DNA of 64,000 bases from a virus. Positions within the stretch are counted from its first letter, which is position 1. Each line of letters starts with the position of its first letter. Under the pieces are notes generated by a model, which had not been told where the DNA came from, did not search any database, and saw only the letters and a program-made list of their open reading frames with translations. The DNA lies in IMG/VR virus record IMGVR_UViG_3300032268_001078, positions 62,001 to 126,000 of that record, one strand, 5' to 3'. Shown here piece by piece: positions 50,001 through 59,675 of this stretch. The position numbers and the translations under genes were made by a program.

Positions 50001-51397
50001 ATACCGTAAAAATCACTTTCACTGCCACTTAAAAATACTAAAGTTCCTACAGGGGCATTTGGTTGTGGGGTATCAGTTGGATATTCTTTAATAAAAATAA
50101 AAGTTGAACCTTCTGTAATTGAAGTAACATTACTCTCTGTAAATGTCCACTCTCTATTAAGCGTGGATGGAACTAATGAATAAGGATTTAAATTTATAAT
50201 TGCATTCTTAGACCCAGTTTGAGTAATTGTACTATTATTAATGTTAAAATTTTGTGTATTTGAATTTAAAGGACCATTTAAATCTAAACTACCTGATATA
50301 CGCGCTGAACCTGTGAAAGGAAATGATGGTGTTGTATTTAATGCAAAAGAAGCAGTTCCAAACAATGATCCAGTAATTGAATTTGCTATTAAACTTCCGC
50401 TTATATTTGTAGTACCATTTAAATTAATAATACCTAAACCTGAACCAGTATTATAAAATCTAATACTTGGAGGGGTATCATCTAAACTTGAAGTTGTAAT
50501 ATAAGCTCTTACTGACGCGAAATAATAAAAAGTTTCACCTATTTCTGTTGAACCTGTAGTTGTAACTATACCTAAAAATTTATAATTAGGAATACCATAT
50601 CCATCTGTTTGACTACCACTAATAAATACTTTTGTTCCTATTTGTGGAGGAAGTTGTCCATAAGATTCGTCTTGTAAAACATTAAAAATTGAACCTGATG
50701 TAATTGAAGTAACAGTAAAAAGTATAGGTGCTTGATTCCAATCTCTATTAATTGTAGATACTTGATTAGAAACAGTATTTAAATTTATAATTGATGGGTT
50801 ATAAATAGCATTTTGTATAAAATTATTATTATTAATATTAAAACTTTGTGTATTTGAGTTTAAAGGTCCGTTTAAATCTAAACTACCTGATATACCCGCT
50901 GATCCTGTAAAAGGAAAAGATGATCCACCACCACCTCCTCCTGAACCTGTATTAACAGTGATTGGGAATGTTGAACCATCACCCTTGGTGAAAGTTATTG
51001 TGTTTAGATTTACAGAAGCAGTTGTTAATAATGAACCAGTATTTGTACTTCCACCTCCTCCATTTAAAGCAAAGCTTGCTGTTAGAGCGTAACTTGAAGA
51101 CAAGGCTTGAGTTGAATATGATGCTGTACCAAATAAACGTCCAGTAAATGATCCAGTAAATGAACCTGTAGTGTAAGAAGAAGTAAAATTGTTAAAACTA
51201 CTTGTAGTCACAAATGATCCTGTGTTTACAATAGTTCCTCCTCCTCCACCTAAAGCAGAAGACGCTGTAATATACAATTGTCCAGAAGCTGTATCAATTA
51301 AAACAACATTTGATTGAGAGTTAGATGTTAGTCCTCTAAAAAATATAGGTCCTGATATTGTTAATGATCCTGATACTATGGGTTGAAAAATTCTCAT
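47027..51397 (-). CDS. giant tail fibre with hexapeptide and YadA-head-like repeats
   Basis: 1456 residues. Residues 1-170 carry TGSFTGRLFGTASYSTQALS and SVNLNTITFTKGDGS modules. Three similar ~200-residue units begin FPFTGSARISGSLDLNGPLN (about 165, 365 and 660). About 527-605 is a run of hexapeptides (STTITG, STSIRG, NTIISG) that should form a beta-helix shaft. About 1090-1390 is an array of NNIAIGxxAL repeats like YadA head domains, followed by a tip ending PYFWDGSVWNALY. Trimeric adhesive fibre by analogy. Internal unit duplication suggests growth by recombination. Confidence 0.82.
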   Translation of the reverse strand: MRIFQPIVSGSLTISGPIFFRGLTSNSQSNVVLIDTASGQLYITASSALGGGGGTIVNTGSFVTTSSFNNFTSSYTTGSFTGSFTGRLFGTASYSTQALSSSYALTASFALNGGGGSTNTGSLLTTASVNLNTITFTKGDGSTFPITVNTGSGGGGGGSSFPFTGSAGISGSLDLNGPLNSNTQSFNINNNNFIQNAIYNPSIINLNTVSNQVSTINRDWNQAPILFTVTSITSGSIFNVLQDESYGQLPPQIGTKVFISGSQTDGYGIPNYKFLGIVTTTGSTEIGETFYYFASVRAYITTSSLDDTPPSIRFYNTGSGLGIINLNGTTNISGSLIANSITGSLFGTASFALNTTPSFPFTGSARISGSLDLNGPLNSNTQNFNINNSTITQTGSKNAIINLNPYSLVPSTLNREWTFTESNVTSITEGSTFIFIKEYPTDTPQPNAPVGTLVFLSGSESDFYGIPEYKFLGIVSQSYNEIIGGEDPNSKYYAVCIAYTTTSWPDLYPNTIRFYNGVPSPGSGSINLNGDTTVNGDTTIGGNTTINGSTTVKGNTIISGSTTITGSTSIRGNTIISGSTTITGSTTVSGSTSIRGNTTISGSLTLTGSLIATSFTGSLLGTSSRAVTASYALNGGVTTIIGGADILITSGSGGNVTVSSTGGGGAFPFTGSARISGSIDLDGPLNSDIQNFNITNDTVIQNSVFNSSSINLTSYSNKPSIINQQWDGLYDIGSGSVSYSITSGSSFYVDAFAGSISFPQIGTKVFYSSGSQTQTDGYNIPNYKFLGIVTGTTTYYTGGDPDYLVNRVIATAYITTSSLDNDTSVRYYNTGSTINNGTINLNSTTNVNGVLNVSSSIISPLYLASGSEFRGPLTITNTASINNLLIIGNNNLDKKYLQFGKLVNNYAVDANFINLSRNAQSGVDVFNRLNTRLQFNQGFPYTYYDGEDPVSAIGSNTLSYLDFQTDTTYLNIIDLNFVAQGYSVDSNNNFTALPIKGFNTNYNGTTYFNVIGAVSASAYYGNGSNLTGIFTNPFTGNFIVNGTSSINGILTSSIANLDTINSTNGINGVFISEGSGSNTTNLVLGDPRALSTLNLAASAISGRNNIAIGSGSLVSATSTFRNIALGNNIMPLVTSNGSNNNIGIGFDVFTASTTSITNNIAIGNSASYATTTGDNNIAIGTEALFSNTSFGNNIAIGLRAGKLATGAGSSIFIGVDAGSNVTSGDNNIAIGFEALKFLTTVNNNIAIGYQAMVSGSGAQDSIAIGSSALRNITTGDDNLAIGANALSSITTAAGNLAIGTDSMISTSATATSNNTSIGFQSLQNITGSNNVVLGYRTMQGVRFGSNNTVIGYNNISGSGVSGSNNTIIGANVVLPDGVYNNRIIIADGQGTQRISVSGSITSISGSLSITGSGAIFTLQPQDPLPTVNILAGSFAVSSSIPPKPYFWDGSVWNALY
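49580..49815 (-). repeat. hexapeptide-coding repeat tract in the giant fibre
   Basis: About thirteen 18-bp units encode [N/S]T[T/I][I/V]xG hexapeptides, with longer near-identical stretches (e.g. the STTITG-STSIRG-NTIISG run) duplicated within the tract. Prone to slippage in frame. Confidence 0.8.
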
Positions 51398-51398
51398 T

Positions 51399-51470
51399 TT
51401 ATTTTACTGGTTGTGTTATATGACCTACTTGAATAATAGAATTATTTATTTTTATTAATGTTAATACCAT
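51399..51470 (-). CDS. possible 23-residue micro-ORF
   Basis: ATG at 51470, MVLTLIKINNSIIQVGHITQ, stop at 51399-51401. It fills the 88-base gap between two fibre-block genes and has the class B motif six bases upstream, as real genes here do. No homologue known to me; could equally be a leader region. Confidence 0.3.
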   Translation of the reverse strand: MVLTLIKINNSIIQVGHITQPVK

Positions 51471-51476
51471 AATATA

Positions 51477-51486
51477 TTATAAATAT
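51477..51486 (-). promoter_or_regulatory. class B upstream motif (sense ATATTTATAA)
   Basis: Six bases before the micro-ORF at 51470 and 79 bases before the giant fibre start; it touches the stop of the 689-residue gene. Confidence 0.35.
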
Positions 51487-53555
51487 TATATATTTGAATA
51501 ACCGTATTCAAAAGGAATTAAATAAACATCAAAAGAACCAGTTACTGTTATTCTGTTACTTATTCCGTATTGAGTAGGAGTAGTTACTTTTGCATACATT
51601 AAATTAGTATCATCATACCAAGTTGTATTAAATTTACCTCCAATTGTAGTAGTTAATGTATATAATAATTGATTGTTTATATTATCATATATATCTACGA
51701 TATAGCCTGAGCCATCTCCGGTATAGTTGTAAATTGAGCCTGATAGAGGATAGGTGTATCTACTTAAATTCATAAATCGTTCAAACCCAAGTCTTGTTCC
51801 AAGAGTTAATATTCTAAATTGTCTATTAATCCATGGATTTAAATAACTAGAAGAAGGTGCTTCAGAGTATCTAGCAAAATAATCTTTATATTCTATTATA
51901 CTATAACTAGAACCTAACTCAACATCTGTTATAACAACATCATTATAAATATTTTTATATCCTACTCCGTTTTCATTAGGTAATATTTTAGCGTCGTAAG
52001 TATAACCTTGTGGATTTTGCACTAAATTATAAAATATATTTCCATTATCTATAATATAAGTACTACTGCTAACTGTCAAAGGAATAGAACTTGTATATAA
52101 TAAAGAAGTATTATTAACAGCACTAGTAAATGTTCTATCAGAAAAAATATGAAATTTAGTACTATTATCTATACCTGTAGAAGGCACATCAGAATGATAA
52201 TTTATTATATATAATCCAGTAACATTACTAGCATTTTGAGTTGTACTAGTTGTAAATATACTTGAAGATATTTCATTTAAACCTCTTACTAGTGTAAATC
52301 CAGAACCATATTCAGCTCCACTATCTATTCTATGTTGTACATTTTTCATACCACATATAGCGCTACCAAAATCATTGTATGTTTTAAAAGAAGATTGCCC
52401 TCCAGTTTTTATCCTTAAAGTAGTAATAGTAGCAGTATCAAACCAATTTAGACGTAAAGCGCTTTGTTTTAACTCTAAATTATTATCTAATATTCTAAAT
52501 GTTTTATCAACAAATGAAGATGAAGGTTCTACTGGATATCCTAATGGTGAATTTATATATTCAGGTATTAAAATAGTATTTAATATTTTTGATGTTGTAG
52601 TTTTATCATATTCATAAGTCACATACAACGAAGGACTAATATGTCTAAAAGCAGTAGCTGTATTAGCTGCTAAATTTAAAGAATGAGTTACTGTTGTATC
52701 TGGCAAGGAAGAAGTGGGAATACTATACATAAAACGATCAAATCTATCAGATTGTAAAGCTCTTTGTATTAAACCAAATTGATACACTGAATTATAGGTT
52801 GAGGAAGTAATTGAGGAAGTTAAAAAAATGTTTATTCCAGCACCTGTGGTTTCATTTCCTTCTATTTCTATAAAATAATCTCTTATTACCACATTAGATT
52901 CTGGTAAAAAACCACCAACACCTGTTAATTGTGGTATATAATCAATAAATGATGAAGTATTTATCCCGGTAATACCTAAAGAAGATGTTGGGCTGTTAAA
53001 TGGAATAATAGCAGTTTTTATGTAAGTGTTGTTATTATTTTCATGCTCATAAGTAGCGAATAATTTCGCTGTGTAATTATAAGCAGCACTACTAGTATTT
53101 GAAGCTGAAATTGAAGAAAGTGTTCTCCAATAAATATTTAAATCAACATCGATTGAAGAAGATTGAGCAGGTATATTAGAGTTGAAATAATTAGTAAAAT
53201 CAAAAGGTCCAAGTACCATAGACCAGTTTTCTCCACTATTTCCTATAGTGTTAGCATCACCGGCGATAGTAGATAAATAATTATAAGAAGATGTTATTGA
53301 AGATCCACTTATTTGTAATGTTATATTATATCCATTTATACTTTGAACTACAGATAGCCCGTCCATCCATCCTATTTCTACTCCAACTGATTTAAAATTT
53401 CTAGATGATGTTTCAGGGAAATATAAAGTTTTTGTTCCTAAAGAAGCAGTGATTGTGTAAAATTGGTTTGCTCCAGACCCTGTTAAAGCAGCGACAGCTG
53501 AGCTAGCTGTTAAAGTAGGCCAAGCATAATATACAGTTTTCGCAACGGTTGCCAT
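51486..53555 (-). CDS. large virion structural protein of the fibre block
   Basis: 689 residues, Ser/Thr/Tyr/Asn-rich and beta-dominated (VAKTVYYAWPTLTASSAVAA, RDYFIEIEGNETTGAGINIF, SYLNPWINRQFRILTLGTRL), ending DVYLIPFEYGYSNI. No repeats of the fibre type. No family recognised. It overlaps the upstream fibre gene by one base and precedes the giant fibre, so it may be a fibre base or virion decoration protein. Confidence 0.72.
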   Translation of the reverse strand: MATVAKTVYYAWPTLTASSAVAALTGSGANQFYTITASLGTKTLYFPETSSRNFKSVGVEIGWMDGLSVVQSINGYNITLQISGSSITSSYNYLSTIAGDANTIGNSGENWSMVLGPFDFTNYFNSNIPAQSSSIDVDLNIYWRTLSSISASNTSSAAYNYTAKLFATYEHENNNNTYIKTAIIPFNSPTSSLGITGINTSSFIDYIPQLTGVGGFLPESNVVIRDYFIEIEGNETTGAGINIFLTSSITSSTYNSVYQFGLIQRALQSDRFDRFMYSIPTSSLPDTTVTHSLNLAANTATAFRHISPSLYVTYEYDKTTTSKILNTILIPEYINSPLGYPVEPSSSFVDKTFRILDNNLELKQSALRLNWFDTATITTLRIKTGGQSSFKTYNDFGSAICGMKNVQHRIDSGAEYGSGFTLVRGLNEISSSIFTTSTTQNASNVTGLYIINYHSDVPSTGIDNSTKFHIFSDRTFTSAVNNTSLLYTSSIPLTVSSSTYIIDNGNIFYNLVQNPQGYTYDAKILPNENGVGYKNIYNDVVITDVELGSSYSIIEYKDYFARYSEAPSSSYLNPWINRQFRILTLGTRLGFERFMNLSRYTYPLSGSIYNYTGDGSGYIVDIYDNINNQLLYTLTTTIGGKFNTTWYDDTNLMYAKVTTPTQYGISNRITVTGSFDVYLIPFEYGYSNI

Positions 53556-56353
53556 TATTTATATGTTTCTGTTATTAATTGTAAACTTAAATTTGAAGCA
53601 CTTGTATTTGTTTCAACATTTATTAAAAATACATCATTAGGACTAAATGAAGTTGTCCAATTTGATACATCATATGAACTAGTAAACTGGTTATTTATCA
53701 ATTGCGGTTTGTTTGTTGTTATAATAGTATCTGAGGATGTAGGTAGAGTGTTATTTCTTTTCCAAATATTTAATGTTGTTGTAGAACCTGTATTTGATGT
53801 TAAAATAAATCCTTTTATAGATCCTGAATACGGTGAATAAAATATACTGTTGGTTTTACTTCCTACTGTTATTGGAGTTGGAATACTACCTAAATTAAAT
53901 GTAATTGTTCTTGATTCTGTAATAGAAGTAGAAGCAGTTATAGAATAGGAACTTGTTCCTAATAAACTACCTGTAAATCCTAAAGTTGATATTATAGACC
54001 CAGTCACAGTCAAACTTCCTGTTATTATAGCTGATCCTGTAAAAGGAAATGCTCCACCACCACCAGTGTAACTTACAGTTACATCTCCTACTCCACTTCC
54101 AGGTGAAACAGATATACTTGAACCTGCTATAATTTTTGTTACAGCACCACCGCCTCCTCCTCCTGATCCTGTATTAATAGTGATTGGAAATGTTGAACCG
54201 TCACCTTTAGTGAAAGTAATTGTGTTTAGATTTACAGAAGCAGTTGTTAATAATGAACCGGTGTCTGTACTCCCACCGCCTCCTCCGTTCATAGCATAAC
54301 TAGCAGTTAAAGCATAACTTGAACTTAAGGATTGGTTTGAATAAGACGAAGTTCCTAATAAAGATCCAGTAAATCCATTAGTTGATTGTATACTACCTGT
54401 TACTACTAAATTACCTGCTATATTCTGTGATCCTGTATTTGTTAATACTTCATGCCATCCTGGTTGTGATCCAGAATTGTAGTAATAAAGTCCTTCTGTA
54501 GCAGAAGATGTAATGTAGGTTATAAGACCTTGAGCCGGACTACTTATGTTTGATGTTAGGTTTGTTCTAGGTGGTAAGAAACCTTTTGTTGTACTATTTG
54601 CCTGTAAAACTGCCGAAGGTACTTCAGATTGTCCAGATCCAAAATTACCCCAGTTTGTTATTGTTATACTATTTGTATTGATACCTTGAGCACCTGCTCC
54701 AATGATGGTATAACCATCATCTCTAACTCTAAATACTTGTGTACCACTACTATTTTGAACTAAGAGAGCATTGGTGACAGATGTTGTTCCTGATCCTTTA
54801 ACTAATAAACTATTAGTATTAGAACCTGTGATTGTTAAAGTACCTGCTATGTTCTGTGGCCCGGTATCATTTAATACTTTAGTCCATGCCTGATATGATC
54901 CTGAGTTATAATAGTAAAGTCCTTCTGTATCAGAAGATGTAATGTATGTTATTAAACCTTGAGCAGGACTGCTTATACTTGAGGTTAGGTTTGTTCTAGG
55001 TGGTAAGAATCCTTTTGTTGTAGACCGAACTTCAAATATTGCAGAGGTATTAGTAGCTCCAGCAGTTGCAGCTACGTTAATCCCTCCATTAACAGCAAAA
55101 AGTGTCATATCAAATTGCGAACTTAATTGCATACGACCACCATTACTACCATTTAGTGTTCCTCCACCATTACCATTTACGGTAAATGATGAACCTAAAT
55201 TAATTCCTCCATCGTCAGCAACTTTAAAATACTGAGTTCCTGCACTATTCTGAACTAGAAATGAAGATGACAATGAACTTGTAGTTTGGCCTACTATATG
55301 TAATGAAGCAGAAGGTATTATTGTTCCTACTCCTATAAGTCTATTATCAAGTATTGCTAGTGAAGCAGATGCGTTAGCATTTTCTATTCTTAAAGTTGTG
55401 GTAGCAGTAGTTGTACCTGCTCCTTTTACAGTTAATCGAGCAGGTGGGGTTTCAGTCGTCACGTAGGTATTTCCTACAGCCATGTAACTAGGAGCTGAGA
55501 CATGTCCGTTAAGATTTATATACAGTCCATTATTGTTGTTTGCCCTAATTCTAAAATTGTTATAATTTGTAGTTAAAAGAGCATCTGAACCTATATCTTT
55601 AAATTGAAATTCTTTACCATTTATCGCTATAACTGATTGTGATGAACCTGTCACTGTTAAAGATCCAGTGACAGTCAAACTTCCTGTTATTACTGCGCTT
55701 CCTGTATATGGAAAAGTTGAACCACCCCCACCACCTCCTGATCCTGTATTTACAGTAATTGGAAATGTAGTTCCATCTCCTTTAGTAAAAGTAATAGTAT
55801 TTAAATTAACAGATGCTGTTACTAGTAAAGATCCTGTGTCTGTATTTCCACCTCCACCTCCGCCATTTAAAGCATAACTAGCTGTTAAAGCATAAGAAGA
55901 AGTTCCTAATAATGAGCCTGTGAATCCCTGTGTTGCTGTTATTGATCCTGTAACTACTAAAGAACCAGATATTATAGCAGATCCTGTATATGGAAAAGAT
56001 GAATTTTCTTCATTTAATATTCCTCCTACTGAAGCTATAGCAAAACCACTTTCTAAAGTTGGAAAAGTTATTGTTGCACTTGAAGTACTATTTAATAATA
56101 AGTTTTGAGGAATAATTTGATTATAATTTGAATCAAAAACTGTTATAATTGGTGTTCTTGTTCCTAAATTATGATTAAATACCCAAGTATCTGAATTACT
56201 AAATGAAGATGTTATTACAGATCCAGATCCAGATCCAGAAACATATATATTTGTAGTTCCTCCGTTTAAAGCATATGAAGCAGTTCCAAATAAAGATCCT
56301 GTATATGAACCTGTTTGATTAAAGTCTATTTGATGTAATTTGATTAATGCCAT
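53555..56353 (-). CDS. tail fibre protein with GTSSYALTASYALNGG modules
   Basis: 932 residues. Built from modules also present in the other two fibres: GSLLGTSSYALTASYALNGG, SVNLNTITFTKGDG(S/T)FPIT followed by Gly runs, and ITGSLTVTGSI strands. Two copies of a long segment containing TTKGFLPPRTNLTSSISSPA and SSDTEGLYYYNSGS (~450-490 and ~590-630) show an internal duplication; that segment is common in bacterial and phage fibre domains. The C-terminal ~110 residues (SIPTPITVGSKTNSIFYSPY onward) are unique and may form the tip. First of the three fibre genes. Confidence 0.8.
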   Translation of the reverse strand: MALIKLHQIDFNQTGSYTGSLFGTASYALNGGTTNIYVSGSGSGSVITSSFSNSDTWVFNHNLGTRTPIITVFDSNYNQIIPQNLLLNSTSSATITFPTLESGFAIASVGGILNEENSSFPYTGSAIISGSLVVTGSITATQGFTGSLLGTSSYALTASYALNGGGGGGNTDTGSLLVTASVNLNTITFTKGDGTTFPITVNTGSGGGGGGSTFPYTGSAVITGSLTVTGSLTVTGSSQSVIAINGKEFQFKDIGSDALLTTNYNNFRIRANNNNGLYINLNGHVSAPSYMAVGNTYVTTETPPARLTVKGAGTTTATTTLRIENANASASLAILDNRLIGVGTIIPSASLHIVGQTTSSLSSSFLVQNSAGTQYFKVADDGGINLGSSFTVNGNGGGTLNGSNGGRMQLSSQFDMTLFAVNGGINVAATAGATNTSAIFEVRSTTKGFLPPRTNLTSSISSPAQGLITYITSSDTEGLYYYNSGSYQAWTKVLNDTGPQNIAGTLTITGSNTNSLLVKGSGTTSVTNALLVQNSSGTQVFRVRDDGYTIIGAGAQGINTNSITITNWGNFGSGQSEVPSAVLQANSTTKGFLPPRTNLTSNISSPAQGLITYITSSATEGLYYYNSGSQPGWHEVLTNTGSQNIAGNLVVTGSIQSTNGFTGSLLGTSSYSNQSLSSSYALTASYAMNGGGGGSTDTGSLLTTASVNLNTITFTKGDGSTFPITINTGSGGGGGGAVTKIIAGSSISVSPGSGVGDVTVSYTGGGGAFPFTGSAIITGSLTVTGSIISTLGFTGSLLGTSSYSITASTSITESRTITFNLGSIPTPITVGSKTNSIFYSPYSGSIKGFILTSNTGSTTTLNIWKRNNTLPTSSDTIITTNKPQLINNQFTSSYDVSNWTTSFSPNDVFLINVETNTSASNLSLQLITETYK

Positions 56354-56359
56354 TTCTTA

Positions 56360-57559
56360 CTATATGTATTTTCCTATTACTATCACATAATCTCCAACAA
56401 TAACTGATGATGATCCACTAAATGTGATTTTAATATCACTTCCTTCTTGTTCAATTTCAAATAAAGTTGAGTCAATTGTTACTCCATTTACATAAACAAT
56501 AAAGTTTAATTTACTTGTAGGTGTTAATGATAATGGAGCAGTTAAAATTGTTCTATTTCTTAAATAAGCCAAGTTATTACTCACTACTTCAGCTTGACTT
56601 GTAGTATTTGTGTTTAAATAATTAATAACTAAACTATAATCTGGTGGAGTTCCTCCTCCACCGCCTCCTGGAATAACTTGTGTATCAACTCTAGTTTTAG
56701 TATTAACAGGAACAGTATACATACTTGAAATGTATCCTTCATTAAATTTAACTGTTCCTTTACTCACAAAATTCATTTCATGAGACATAAAAGCATTAAC
56801 AGTATCTGGAATTAAGTATCCATGTAGTGTTAAAGTAATTTTAGAAGTTACAGTTCTTTCTTCATCTTGTGTATATGAGTTCACTGTTGAAAAACTATTA
56901 GCATTTACGCGGAAATAATAGCGGTTCTTATCGCCCCAATAGCTGTTTTCAGCATATTGTATGCTTTCAATAACTCTGTTTAATTGCTCAACGAAATTTG
57001 TATAAATTGTTAAATCATAAGTTATGTTTACATAATCAGGATGAGCAACCATTTTAAATTCTTTAACAGGTTGTCTGTTGTTTAAAACTCCAAAATTATC
57101 ATAAGCATTTTTAGTTGTATAAGATTGTTGGAATATATGTAAATTTTGAGCTACATTACTATCAAGATTTCTACCAATTGTTCTTATTTTTTCTATATTT
57201 GTACGATTTACTACAATAACAGGAGTTAAAATTTTATTATTAACGTCTCTTAAGTATCCGTCTTTTTGCATTGCTACCCATCTTTCAGGATAAGCATAAA
57301 TAACAGGTACTTCTATTAATTCAGTATTTTGATAAATTGTAGGTTTAATGTTTTCTTTAATATGGTTTAACACAGCTGTGTCTAAGTCAATTAATCTAAC
57401 ACTAAAATCTTTAGTTCTTGAGTCTTTAGATGATACTTTAGTAGCTCTATTTTTACTTATTGCTGGTTCCTTACCATAGTCAACTAAATCATAAGGTTCA
57501 ATTTTTTCTTGAACTCTTTCAGCTGGTGTTTTTGGTATAGGTTTTCTAATTTGAGCCAT
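56360..57559 (-). CDS. tail completion / sheath stabiliser (gp15-like)
   Basis: 399 residues (T4 gp15 is 272). Segments in the same order as gp15-like proteins: EVPVIYAYPERWVAMQ, ILTPVIVVNRTNI, MVAHPDYVNITYDLTIYTNF, EQLNRVIESIQYAENSYWGD and KITLTLHGYLIPD. A Gly-rich linker (~312) leads to an extra C-terminal domain. gp15 caps the tail at the head-proximal end. Overlaps the gp14-like gene by one base, consistent with a neck module. Match made by pattern, not alignment score. Confidence 0.65.
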   Translation of the reverse strand: MAQIRKPIPKTPAERVQEKIEPYDLVDYGKEPAISKNRATKVSSKDSRTKDFSVRLIDLDTAVLNHIKENIKPTIYQNTELIEVPVIYAYPERWVAMQKDGYLRDVNNKILTPVIVVNRTNIEKIRTIGRNLDSNVAQNLHIFQQSYTTKNAYDNFGVLNNRQPVKEFKMVAHPDYVNITYDLTIYTNFVEQLNRVIESIQYAENSYWGDKNRYYFRVNANSFSTVNSYTQDEERTVTSKITLTLHGYLIPDTVNAFMSHEMNFVSKGTVKFNEGYISSMYTVPVNTKTRVDTQVIPGGGGGGTPPDYSLVINYLNTNTTSQAEVVSNNLAYLRNRTILTAPLSLTPTSKLNFIVYVNGVTIDSTLFEIEQEGSDIKITFSGSSSVIVGDYVIVIGKYI

Positions 57560-58161
57560 TATTGTAATTTATAAGGTATTAAATTTAAATGAGTTACTCG
57601 AGTCATATGAGCATCTAATTCATACATTAAACTTTCTCCTCGTTTAAATAAAGGATTTGATTCAAATGTTCCTTGAAGATAATACTGATCATCATTTCCA
57701 AACATAATGTGATTTTCATTTACATTATGAAGTTCATAGTATCTTTCTCTGTCTAATAAAATATCTCCTACTTCAGGAAATACTCCTATTTGAACTAACA
57801 TTTCATGAACAAACCAAAATTTACTTTGTTGAGTATTAGTAGGTCCATAATCATCTACTTGTATTCTTTCATCACCTCTATCAATATAACACTTCATCAT
57901 TACTGGTTCATAGTAGTATTTTGATAAAGATTCACCATAAATGTTCACATTAGATTGTTGGGGAATAATTTTATAGTATGCTACTTGCATAGACATAAGT
58001 CTCTTGTAACCTTCTGTAACAGAAGACACTTGAAAATCTACATCTTGTCCAGGAGCAAATGGATTAGGTCTAGCATTTCCATCAGGATTTGATGGAGTTG
58101 CTTGATAATCACCGGGTGTTGTAACCGCCTGTCCTGGCCTTCTAAAAAATGCACCAGCCAT
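57559..58161 (-). CDS. neck protein (gp14-like)
   Basis: 200 residues. After a Pro/Gly-rich start, the core reads GYKRLMSMQVAYYKIIPQQS, NIYGESLSKYYYEPVMMKCY and FWFVHEMLVQIGVFPEVGDI, then YYELHNVNENHIMFGND, the arrangement of T4-like gp14 neck proteins. It shares bases with both neighbours (57559 and 58161), so the three neck genes are translated together. Confidence 0.62.
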   Translation of the reverse strand: MAGAFFRRPGQAVTTPGDYQATPSNPDGNARPNPFAPGQDVDFQVSSVTEGYKRLMSMQVAYYKIIPQQSNVNIYGESLSKYYYEPVMMKCYIDRGDERIQVDDYGPTNTQQSKFWFVHEMLVQIGVFPEVGDILLDRERYYELHNVNENHIMFGNDDQYYLQGTFESNPLFKRGESLMYELDAHMTRVTHLNLIPYKLQ

Positions 58162-59669
58162 TATAATATATAAATTTGATTAGGTAATGGAATATTTTTT
58201 GAGATTGTATTAGTAAATTCAACTTCAGCAGCTTGTCTTTCTAATTGTTTTTGTCTGCTTGTTTGATCTAAAAAATCTCTTAATTGTTCTAGTAATTTAT
58301 CTTTATCATTTTGTGATTGAGACATTAAATCTCCAGAACTCATTGCTCCTATTTTAGGAACATCAGCACTTGGAAATTTACCTCTAGAAAATCCTAAAGT
58401 TTCTTTAGCTAATGCTAAAGCATAACGCATAATCCAACTTCTTCCTACTGAATTAATTTCAGAGTATGTTGGATTCATATAAGGAACTCGAGTTACATCA
58501 GTAATTATAGGTCCAGTTGGTTTAGTGTTATTATTAAGATTTTGATTTTGATTTTCTATGTCTTTTTTATTAGCATATTCAATCCAATATTTTCCTGAAT
58601 GTTCAGGTCTTGGAAATATTGTTAAATTATTATTGTTTATACTAAAACTAAATCCACTACTTCTAACGTTTCTAGCCATTTCAATTTCTTGAATTCTTTG
58701 AACGTCAAAATACACAGGCCATACAATATAATTGTTTCCTGAGTAACCATTATAAATACCCCATCCATCTGGGTAAGCACTTACACCACCTAATCCAGGA
58801 AATGGATTGTTGTATTGGGCAATAGCAGGAAGAGCTTCATAAAACACACGAGTTACTACTACATCTTCTCCTTGAGCCATCCAATTATTAACAGTTGAAA
58901 TAGTTTTTAAATCATAAACTTGTTGACCATGAACTACATCAATACTTCCACTGTATGTAGGAATACTTTTAATAAATGCTTGATCTGCAAATTTATTAGA
59001 TATTTTAATTACACCTCCTAAAGTTCTGTCTACTACACGAGTATTCATTAAATTATCTGATTTATAAGGAATATAACTTGCAGAAACATTAGAATTTGAC
59101 AAATTACATCTATAATCAGTGATTATAACAATATTTTCTCCATCTTTATGTGTAAATCTTGCTAAACTATTTCCACACCCTCCGTCTAAACTTAAACCTT
59201 GTAAACTTCCAGAGTCAGCTAAAGCTAAAGCAGGAAAGTAAGGAGCTTTATTTACATAGAAAATACTACCAGAAGCAATTGCTTGGGTAAAATATGGATC
59301 ATTATTAAAATCTGCTGCTGTTGCTGTGTGAGATGGTCCAAAATTCAACAGAGTTTGTTTGTAAGTTACGTTGTAATCACAAAGAAACATATCAGTCGGC
59401 GATCCCTCAAGACTTAAGTAATTCTCGCGTATTTTATACAAATAAACTTCATTACCATAAGTTGTAACTGCTTCTTCATAAGCAGCGTATATTTGAAAAT
59501 CTACTAATTCAACATCAACTACACCATATCCTAAACGACGAGTTATATAAAAACATGCTTTTTGAGCGTCTGTTTGAAAAACAGGATCGTTGTCATAGTA
59601 CCCCCATGGAGTATTTCCTTTTACTGGAAGTAAGTCGGTTGTGGATAGGGCATAGTTGTAGTCACTCAT
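58161..59669 (-). CDS. putative neck / head-completion protein (gp13 position)
   Basis: 502 residues. N-terminal DAQKACFYITRRLGYGVVDV and VDFQIYAAYEEAVTTYGNEV recall connector/neck proteins; ~310-360 has VYFDVQRIQEIEMARNVRSS and IFPRPEHSGKYWIEYANKKD; the C-terminus is helical (SWIMRYALALAKETLGFSRG). T4 gp13 is 309 residues, so this is larger and the match is mainly by position ahead of gp14- and gp15-like genes. Class B motif upstream identical to that of the SHAEG adhesin. Confidence 0.6.
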   Translation of the reverse strand: MSDYNYALSTTDLLPVKGNTPWGYYDNDPVFQTDAQKACFYITRRLGYGVVDVELVDFQIYAAYEEAVTTYGNEVYLYKIRENYLSLEGSPTDMFLCDYNVTYKQTLLNFGPSHTATAADFNNDPYFTQAIASGSIFYVNKAPYFPALALADSGSLQGLSLDGGCGNSLARFTHKDGENIVIITDYRCNLSNSNVSASYIPYKSDNLMNTRVVDRTLGGVIKISNKFADQAFIKSIPTYSGSIDVVHGQQVYDLKTISTVNNWMAQGEDVVVTRVFYEALPAIAQYNNPFPGLGGVSAYPDGWGIYNGYSGNNYIVWPVYFDVQRIQEIEMARNVRSSGFSFSINNNNLTIFPRPEHSGKYWIEYANKKDIENQNQNLNNNTKPTGPIITDVTRVPYMNPTYSEINSVGRSWIMRYALALAKETLGFSRGKFPSADVPKIGAMSSGDLMSQSQNDKDKLLEQLRDFLDQTSRQKQLERQAAEVEFTNTISKNIPLPNQIYIL

Positions 59670-59675
59670 AGTCAG

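Noticed and set aside
47027-56353. diversity-generating retroelement in the fibre genes
   Set aside because: No reverse transcriptase, accessory gene or template/variable repeat pair with A-biased changes is visible; repeats are explained by protein modules.
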